Part shown: in pieces, positions 40,560-45,911 of the stretch
How the letters are laid out: every line of letters begins with the position of its first letter
Position numbering within the stretch: position 1 is the first letter of the stretch
Source: Cyanobacteriota bacterium
Lineage (GTDB): Bacteria; Cyanobacteriota; Cyanobacteriia; Cyanobacteriales; Microcoleaceae
Reading direction: 5' to 3'
DNA: 45,911 nucleotides
Assembly: GCA_025362325.1 (NCBI GenBank)
Contig: JANYGO010000134.1
Span: 1 to 45,911, forward strand
Position numbers and translations under genes: made by a program
Notes under the pieces: model-generated
The model's database searches: none
Told to the model about the DNA's origin: nothing
The model's input: only the letters and a program-made list of their open reading frames with translations

Positions 40560-40975
40560 ATGTTCGGACAAATCGTGCGAGAAATGCGCTCCGGCGAGGG
40601 CTGCTCTTGCCAGCGGTTGAGGATACCTTGCAACTCCCCCTTCAACGTCTCTAATGCTGCAATTTGCCCGGAAATTTCCTCTACCTTCAAAGTTAGATGC
40701 TGCTTCGCTTCCGAGCAAGGCAACTCTCCGCGATCGCGAACCTGTAAAATATCCTTAATTTCCTGAAGGCTCAAACCGAGAGCCTGAGATCGTTTAATAA
40801 ACGCCAATCGGTTGAATACCGCCTCCCCAAACAGCCGATAACCAGCGGGCGAGCGCTCCACCGCTGGAGACAGCAAGCCCATCTCGTCATAGTAGCGAAC
40901 AGTTTTCACCGACAAACCGCTACAGGCAGCTACAGAGCCAATTTTGTGCAGTTTCTCGGCCACAGCAATATTCAT
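40547..40975 (-). CDS. MerR-family transcriptional regulator, metal-responsive type
   Basis: Predicted 142-residue regulator. An N-terminal winged HTH (about 10-78: KIGSVAACSGLSVKTVRYYDEMGLLSPAVERSPAGYRLF, FNRLAFIKRSQALGLSLQEIKDIL) is followed by a dimerisation helix and two Cys positions (GELPCSEAKQHL near 90 and TICPNIQRD at the end), as in ZntR/CueR-like metal sensors. Such proteins distort promoters with long spacers. No metal transporter gene is adjacent, so the target is unknown. It converges with the short transcript at 40328. Confidence 0.88.
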   Translation of the reverse strand: MNIAVAEKLHKIGSVAACSGLSVKTVRYYDEMGLLSPAVERSPAGYRLFGEAVFNRLAFIKRSQALGLSLQEIKDILQVRDRGELPCSEAKQHLTLKVEEISGQIAALETLKGELQGILNRWQEQPSPERISRTICPNIQRD

Positions 40976-41090
40976 AAACCCAGCCTCAAAGATCGAGGAG
41001 CGAAAGACTTTTCTGGCCCTATCTTTAATATTGCCTCAGATGCAGGCAAGTGCGATCGCCACTTCGCCCAGTCGTCATTGCCCGGTAATC

Positions 41091-41387
41091 TTAATAAGGA
41101 GGATTTTTCTTAGACACGTTGTTGAGCGCGGGCAACTGAGGGCGAGAAGACTGAGGAGGAAGATAGTATTCGGCAGCAGGTGCGGGTTGTTCGGTTCCAG
41201 AGCGGTAAATTTGCCACCAGCGGAGGGCCACCGCCACCCCAGCAGTACCCAGCCCAAAAGCCAATAGAGAGCCACTTGCACCGATGCTGCCGATCGCTGC
41301 ATCGACAACGCCCACTGTCACCACAAAGCTGGTAATCGGCTCTCTACGGTAAGCAGACCTCAAAAGTCGCGTCCACGAAGCATTCAT
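41091..41387 (-). CDS. Small conserved-looking membrane protein (98 aa)
   Basis: Predicted 98-residue protein: short basic N-terminus (MNASWTRLLRSAYRREP), two hydrophobic segments (about 18-35 and 38-56, SFVVTVGVVDAAIGSIGASGS, LLAFGLGTAGVAVAL), then RWWQIYR and a Pro-rich cytosolic tail ending NNVSKKNPPY. I do not recognise a named family; the pattern resembles small cyanobacterial inner-membrane or thylakoid proteins. It lies on the same strand as MerR, 115 bp upstream of it. Confidence 0.65.
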   Translation of the reverse strand: MNASWTRLLRSAYRREPITSFVVTVGVVDAAIGSIGASGSLLAFGLGTAGVAVALRWWQIYRSGTEQPAPAAEYYLPPQSSRPQLPALNNVSKKNPPY

Positions 41388-41739
41388 TTGGTTTTACTCT
41401 GTTCTATATTTATTTGCAAGCTCTAAAACTTAGAGTTGGCGGAACGATCGGGATTTCTAGCTTTGAGACTAGCTTCACCTAAATTAATCTTCTCGCCTGT
41501 GGGGAATTGTACGGGAGCGAGGCAAAAATGCCAAGCCGATCGCCTCAAAATTTGATTGCAGATCTCTCCAAAAGCCAGCTCTTGCATTCTGTGAACCGCT
41601 TTCTCTCGACAGAGAAGTCGCTGGACTTGTTTCTAATTAATATTCTAATCAATTCCCAAATTTGTCGCGGCCAGCAGTGTGACACCCGCGGCGCCGAAAT
41701 TCAACACCAAGTGTGAAGCCGACCGCGCCATTGCTAAAA
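41388..41739. other. Gene-poor spacer
   Basis: 352 bp between two minus-strand genes. One plus-strand frame (41528-41716, MPSRSPQNLIADLSKSQ...) has a GAGCGAGG before its ATG but no recognisable sequence. Otherwise I see nothing. Confidence 0.5.
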
Positions 41740-41910
41740 TTAGTTGAGACCTAACCAGGCCAGCAACCCCTGGCCTGTGACATACTCGATAATTAAAGTT
41801 AGCGAAAAACCGATCATCGCGGCTCGACCGTTCAGGCGTTCCGCGTAGCTGTTAAAGCCAAACTTTGGTTGTTCCAGTTTGGGAGTGACAGTGGGTTGTA
41901 GTTGTGTCAT
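41740..41910 (-). CDS. hli: High-light-inducible (HLIP/CAB-like) protein
   Basis: 56-residue single-helix thylakoid protein with the chlorophyll-binding motif ERLNGRAAMIGF (E..NGR.AM.GF) and a following hydrophobic stretch SLTLIIEYVTGQGLLAWLGL. The N-terminus (MTQLQPTVTPKLEQPKFGFN) is the usual short stromal-side tail. HLIPs bind chlorophyll and carotenoid and protect photosystem II assembly under strong light. AAGGT about 10 bp upstream of ATG 41910 may be the ribosome site. It reads away from DUF3611, divergent by 166 bp. Confidence 0.95.
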   Translation of the reverse strand: MTQLQPTVTPKLEQPKFGFNSYAERLNGRAAMIGFSLTLIIEYVTGQGLLAWLGLN

Positions 41911-42076
41911 TGCTTGAGTACCTTGCGATCGACGCTATTGAGATCTGAAATTGAATGTTAGTTACAAATCTTAAACATTTTTGCTGCGATTATCAAGAGG
42001 GTTAACCGCCGTCAACCGTCCGCGAAGAGAAAAAACTGCTGCCAAATAAAGCCACTCAATTATATCCGCTCAAAAT

Positions 42077-42670
42077 ATGACTAATCAGTTAGATACCGAT
42101 CAGCTTCCCGTAGCTGTACAGCGAGTTGCCTTTGCCCTTCGTACAGTAGGCTGGGTTAGCTTCTGGGTGCAGTCAGTGCTGGCGGTGGTAGCGGCGATCA
42201 TTTTGCTGTTTGCCATCCCCTTCGCCATCCCCAGCGCCACCGCCGCTGCTGGCTCAACCAGTGCCGGTACCGGTGGCGGCGTATTTTTTGCCATTTGCGG
42301 GCTGGCCGTGCTCGGTTACAGCGTATATCGGGCTTTCCGCTTCACCCGTTTGTCGAGACAATTGCGATCGCCCGCCACCAACGCTGTCCGCCCCAAAAAA
42401 GCAGAAACCATCAAACAGGTGCAGTTAACACTGGTCAGCAACTTGGTAGGAATGCTGTTGACGCTCGTCGGCGCAGAAGCTATTAGCGGAACGCTTTTAG
42501 CAAAATCTCTAGCTCAGCCGCAAGCCTTGTTTGGTGCCGCAGTCGATGTCGGCAGATTTATTCAGCCCTTAGACATATTTGTCGTACTGGCCAATACTCA
42601 CGCCACTGTTGCTCACTTTGTCGGAATTGTCGGGGCTCTTTGGTTGCTCGATCGCATTCACAAGCAGTAA
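42077..42670 (+). CDS. DUF3611 family membrane protein (TIC21/PIC1-like)
   Basis: Predicted 197-residue protein with four membrane helices (about 27-50, 68-86, 117-138, 168-190). It carries the family's VQRVAFALRTVGWVSFWVQ start, FRFTRLSRQLRSP, and ANTHATVAHFVGIVGALWLLDRI end. Plant TIC21/PIC1 of the chloroplast inner envelope, linked to protein import and iron uptake, and Synechocystis sll1656 belong to this family. Probable inner-membrane location; function in cyanobacteria is uncertain. It is divergent from the HLIP gene, so the two may share a regulatory region. Confidence 0.9.
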   Translation: MTNQLDTDQLPVAVQRVAFALRTVGWVSFWVQSVLAVVAAIILLFAIPFAIPSATAAAGSTSAGTGGGVFFAICGLAVLGYSVYRAFRFTRLSRQLRSPATNAVRPKKAETIKQVQLTLVSNLVGMLLTLVGAEAISGTLLAKSLAQPQALFGAAVDVGRFIQPLDIFVVLANTHATVAHFVGIVGALWLLDRIHKQ

Positions 42671-42760
42671 AAAATCGGGAATCAGTAATTGGGAATTGGT
42701 AATCGGTAATTCCCCACTCTCCCCCAGTCTCCCTCTCCCCCTCCGGAATCAATGCCAAGC
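42671..42760. repeat. Heptamer-like AT/TC repeats in spacer
   Basis: GGGAATCAGTAATTGGGAAT and GGTAATCGGTAATTCCCCAC, then CTCCCCCAGTCTCCCTCTCC: short degenerate units between DUF3611 and the HTH gene. Confidence 0.6.
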
Positions 42761-42805
42761 TGCCGAAGAACATACTCAGATACCTTCTAGCAAGACATAA
42801 ACATC

Positions 42806-43948
42806 ATGGCACTGAAACCCGAGGCTTATTTTGGGGTGACAGATCACGCAACTATTGAAATTTCTCCAGAAAGTTTTCGTTCTGTCCTAGGTCAAATAGA
42901 AGCTGAACTCCTCTGTAGCGACACCTACAGCCAAGCTCTAGCTAGCTTGCAAACCATGTTGGGCTCGGCCGCCTCCGCTGCCGAAATTTTAATTAGAGCA
43001 GTTAGCAGAGAAGCCGTCAAGCTCGCATTTGACAGGTTTGGCAAACCAAACAAAACAGAAATTCAAGTCGCTCCCGAGAATTTGGCTGCTGCAATTCCCG
43101 CTGCACCCTATGTTAGAGAATTAGACCCGCCAGTAGCAGCTCCTGTTTTCTATTGGCGCAACGCTAGTTTGGAAGCTCCACCCAAAACCGAGTCCGAGAC
43201 AGAAAAGTTCGATCGAGAAACCAACACTTTAGAAGAAAGCCCACAAGCCCCCAAAGACGAAATTCAAGTCGAGTCGCCCGCACCCGCAACTGTCATCGCC
43301 CCCCCCAAATCCCTCCCAGGCTTCGGTTTTTCCAAGAAACCGAAAAAACTCACCCAGGAAGAAGAAGCAGCAATAGCAGTTCAGCAGCGAGAAGAATGCT
43401 TGCAGGAGTTGGGTAGAGAATTGCGCAAGGGACGGCAAATTCGATCGCTATCCCTCCAGCAACTTCACAGCCAAACTCTCGTACCGCTGCACCACATCGA
43501 AGCGATCGAAAATGGAGAAATCGAGAAACTGCCCCAAGATATTTACGTTAGAGGTTTTATCCGCAGGCTGGGCGACGCCTTGGGACTAGACGGCAGCGCC
43601 ATGGCGAATGCTCTGCCCAAACCCGCCCCCAGTCCAATTCCCGGCACGTATATGTCTGTTTCCAACTCCGACTCAGCCGAAGGCTTTCAAATGCGTCCGG
43701 TGCATTTGTACCTCGGCTACACCGCTTTGATGGCTGGGGCTATAGGGGGTGTGGGTTGGCTGTCGCAGCAACCTGTGGTGCCCGGAGCAAATGCAGTACC
43801 TCAGCCGCAGGTGAAACCGCCAGCTTCGGTTGCACCGGCTCAGAAAAGCCAAGAAAAAGCACCTCAACCTGGTTTGAAGAAGTCTAGCAGTCACGGGGGG
43901 ATGATTATGGGGGCTGACATGGCGCCGCCGGAGGTGATTTTTGGTTAG
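42806..43948 (+). CDS. RodZ-like HTH membrane protein
   Basis: Predicted 380-residue protein. The N-terminal 100 residues (ATIEISPESFRSVLGQIEAELL, LGSAASAAEILIRAVSREAV) form an unrecognised cyanobacterial module, followed by a Pro/Glu linker. An HTH_25/RodZ-type domain lies at about 195-260 (LGRELRKGRQIRSLSLQQLHSQTLVPLHHIEAIENGEIEKLPQDIYVRGFIRRLGDALGLD), then one membrane helix (about 298-320) and a short periplasmic tail rich in Pro/Ala. RodZ anchors MreB and sets cell shape in rods; here that role is inference. A C-terminal RodZ beta domain is missing. The N-terminal extension is unusual for RodZ. Confidence 0.8.
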   Translation: MALKPEAYFGVTDHATIEISPESFRSVLGQIEAELLCSDTYSQALASLQTMLGSAASAAEILIRAVSREAVKLAFDRFGKPNKTEIQVAPENLAAAIPAAPYVRELDPPVAAPVFYWRNASLEAPPKTESETEKFDRETNTLEESPQAPKDEIQVESPAPATVIAPPKSLPGFGFSKKPKKLTQEEEAAIAVQQREECLQELGRELRKGRQIRSLSLQQLHSQTLVPLHHIEAIENGEIEKLPQDIYVRGFIRRLGDALGLDGSAMANALPKPAPSPIPGTYMSVSNSDSAEGFQMRPVHLYLGYTALMAGAIGGVGWLSQQPVVPGANAVPQPQVKPPASVAPAQKSQEKAPQPGLKKSSSHGGMIMGADMAPPEVIFG

Positions 43949-43952
43949 AGTG

Positions 43953-43979
43953 TGTCGGGCGATCAAGGATCGCCCGACA
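43953..43979 (+). terminator. 12-bp perfect hairpin after the RodZ-like gene
   Basis: TGTCGGGCGATC and GATCGCCCGACA with loop AAG, 5 bp after the stop. No T run follows, so termination is uncertain. The rest of the gap to speA (to 44241) holds an AGAAACCGGGTTT fragment near 43993-44030 and CAAATCTCAAATCTCAAATC heptamers near 44120. Confidence 0.55.
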
Positions 43980-44241
43980 ACACTCTTGGCGCAGGTAAAC
44001 TTAGAAACCGGGTTTCCGAGTTTACCTGCATAGGGATATACAGCTTGAAGACACGAGTCGTGGAGAGCAATCACGGTTGAGATTGTAGTTCAATCCCCCA
44101 CCTCCATCCATTTGTGCATTCAAATCTCAAATCTCAAATCGCCGAGCCCTTTACCCAAAGTGAATTTTCAACGGCACCAGGAAACCCGATATGTGCGATA
44201 AACTATCTATCTGACCAGTCCTAAAAAAGGTTTCCGATAAG

Positions 44242-45911
44242 ATGAGTTCCCGAGCCACCGCTGCTTCCTCCGATATCGAGCCACTATCGACTCAGCCACA
44301 AACAGTCACGAGTTTGGCTGTATCGCACAGTGCTTTGGTAGCCGCTTCTCAACTGCCACAAAAATCTTGGACAATCGAAGATAGCGAGAAACTGTACCGA
44401 ATTCAAGGTTGGGGCGAACCCTATTTTTCGATCAATGCCGCCGGTCACGTTACAGTATCTCCCAAGGGCGATCGCGGCGGTTCCCTCGACTTGTGCGAAC
44501 TGGTAGAATCCCTGAAACAGCGAAATTTGGCTTTGCCCCTGCTGATTCGATTCTCTGATATTTTGGAAGATCGGATCGATCGCCTAAATTCATGTTTTGC
44601 CAGAGCGATCGCCCGCTACAATTACAAAAATGTCTATCGCGGTGTCTTTCCAGTCAAATGCAACCAGCACCGACAATTAATTCAAGACTTGGTGCGTTTT
44701 GGTAAACCCCATCACTTCGGACTGGAAGCCGGCTCGAAACCAGAATTAATGATCGCTTTGGCGACCTTAAAAACCCCTGGCGCTTTGTTAATATGCAACG
44801 GTTACAAAGACCGGGAATACATCGAAACTGCAATTTTGGCGCAGCGGCTAGGGCAAACTTCCGTAATTGTGCTAGAGCAAATTGAGGAAGTAGAACTCGC
44901 CATTGCCGCTAGCAAAGCATTAGGAATTAAGCCGATTTTGGGAGTGCGAGCCAAACTCACTACCAAAGGCGTTGGCCGCTGGGGAGGTTCCACGGGCGAT
45001 CGGGCAAAATTTGGTCTGACAATTCCAGAAATTATGCGCGCAGTCAGAGAACTTGAAAAAGCTGGAATGCTCGACTGTTTGCAGTTACTGCACTTCCACA
45101 TCGGCTCTCAAATTTCCTCAATCAGCGTCATCAAAGAAGCCATTCGCGAAGCCAGCCACATCTATGTAGAATTAGCTCAATTGGGAGCTAATATGAACTA
45201 CTTGGACGTAGGCGGCGGGCTGGGCGTTGACTACGACGGCTCTAAAACCAACTTCCACGCTTCCAAAAACTACAATATGCAAAACTACGCAAACGACGTA
45301 GTAGCGGGAGTTAAAGATGCCTGCGACGAGCGGAAACTGGCTGTACCAATTATCATTAGTGAAAGCGGGCGGGCGATCGCATCTCACCAATCAGTCTTAG
45401 TTTTTGACGTACTCGGTACTAGCGATGTCCCCAGAGAAGTACCAGAACCTGTAGGCGAAACAGCACACCAAATCCCGCGCAATCTTTACGAAATCTACCA
45501 ATCTATCACTCCCGAAAATTACCAAGAAGTCTATCACGATGCTATCCAATTCAAGGAAGAAGCAATCAGTTTATTTAACTTAGGCTATTTGGGAATTGCG
45601 GAACGGGCAAAAACCGAACAGTTGTACTGGGCTTGCTGCGACAAAATACAGGCGATCGCGCGGCAAAAAGACTACGTATCGGACGATTTGGAAGACCTAG
45701 AAAAGGTGATGGCATCCATTTATTACATCAACTTATCTGTTTTCCAGTCAGTACCCGACAGTTGGGCAATTAACCAATTGTTCCCAATTATGCCAATTAA
45801 CCGACTCGACGAAGAACCGACTGAGCGCGGGATTTTAGCCGATCTTACCTGCGACAGCGACGGCAAAATCGACCAATTTATCGATTTGCGAGATGTCAAG
45901 TCGGTTTTGGA
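44242..45911 (+). CDS. speA: Biosynthetic arginine decarboxylase, 3' end missing
   Basis: PLP enzyme converting arginine to agmatine, first step of putrescine/polyamine synthesis. 556 residues are visible and the frame is open at the window edge (family length about 640-680). The N-terminal 45 residues are variable; then KSWTIEDSEKLYRIQGWGEPYFSIN, the PLP lysine in RGVFPVKCNQHRQ, LRAKLTTKGVGRWGGSTGDRAKFG-type substrate loop, LLHFHIGSQISS, LDVGGGLGVDYDGS, SESGRAIASHQSV, and the second-site Cys in LADLTCDSDGKIDQF. All key parts are present. Gap before ATG 44242 contains repeats; no clear promoter is seen. Confidence 0.96.
   Translation, partial: MSSRATAASSDIEPLSTQPQTVTSLAVSHSALVAASQLPQKSWTIEDSEKLYRIQGWGEPYFSINAAGHVTVSPKGDRGGSLDLCELVESLKQRNLALPLLIRFSDILEDRIDRLNSCFARAIARYNYKNVYRGVFPVKCNQHRQLIQDLVRFGKPHHFGLEAGSKPELMIALATLKTPGALLICNGYKDREYIETAILAQRLGQTSVIVLEQIEEVELAIAASKALGIKPILGVRAKLTTKGVGRWGGSTGDRAKFGLTIPEIMRAVRELEKAGMLDCLQLLHFHIGSQISSISVIKEAIREASHIYVELAQLGANMNYLDVGGGLGVDYDGSKTNFHASKNYNMQNYANDVVAGVKDACDERKLAVPIIISESGRAIASHQSVLVFDVLGTSDVPREVPEPVGETAHQIPRNLYEIYQSITPENYQEVYHDAIQFKEEAISLFNLGYLGIAERAKTEQLYWACCDKIQAIARQKDYVSDDLEDLEKVMASIYYINLSVFQSVPDSWAINQLFPIMPINRLDEEPTERGILADLTCDSDGKIDQFIDLRDVKSVL

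Noticed and set aside
41507..41716. 69-residue plus-strand frame in the spacer
   Set aside because: No recognisable sequence or conserved feature; only a fair ribosome site.

Overview
The window comes from a cyanobacterium, most likely a filamentous Oscillatoriales member (Microcoleus/Oscillatoria-like; this placement is inference). The evidence is many GCGATCGC (HIP1) octamers, heptameric short tandem repeats, several families of dispersed palindromic repeats, a 56-residue high-light-inducible (CAB-like) protein, a DUF3611/TIC21-type membrane protein, two Uma2 nucleases and an arginine decarboxylase of the biosynthetic SpeA type. Most genes are ordinary, but the intergenic space is unusually rich in repeats and some repeats lie inside reading frames.

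Positions 1-7673 (+): the 3' part of a GT41 (OGT/SPINDLY-like) glycosyltransferase gene, then a tightly linked export unit: a PpiC-type prolyl isomerase, an ABC exporter with an N-terminal cyclic-nucleotide-binding-like domain and a catalytically dead C39-like domain, and an HlyD-type adaptor. Together they look like a type I secretion unit with a cytosolic glycosyltransferase beside it.

Positions 7913-13582 (+): two paralogous large membrane proteins (A intact, B broken by a frameshift at an AT repeat), a dolichyl-phosphate-mannose-synthase-like GT2 and an SDR sugar epimerase. Positions 13583-20270 are an accessory zone: repeats, an aspartic-protease-like gene, an unrecognised membrane-anchored protein with a coupled 46-residue ORF, three MITE-like elements, a leucine-rich-repeat protein followed by an attC-like inverted repeat, a WD40 pseudogene and two Uma2 genes.

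Positions 20279-30651: a second surface-glycan block. It holds a SAM methyltransferase (-), rfbC and rfbD for dTDP-rhamnose (+), a third member of the A/B family (C) followed by a GtrB/ArnC-like GT2 with C-terminal membrane helices (+), and a convergent three-gene minus-strand set (SGNH-like protein, GT-C-like membrane protein, another large membrane protein). Multi-membrane-span protein plus polyprenyl-phosphate GT2 occurs twice, which suggests lipid-linked sugar transfer outside the cytoplasmic membrane.

Positions 30701-45911 are core-like: DUF433 protein, PRC-barrel protein and smc (-); murA, an M48 metalloprotease whose stop codon lies inside tRNA-Leu(CAA), and a DMT transporter (+); a short transcription unit with a consensus sigma70-type promoter and a strong terminator; a MerR regulator, a small membrane protein and an HLIP gene (-); then DUF3611, a RodZ-like HTH membrane protein and the 5' part of speA (+). 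All functions are read from sequence and remembered family motifs; no database search was run.
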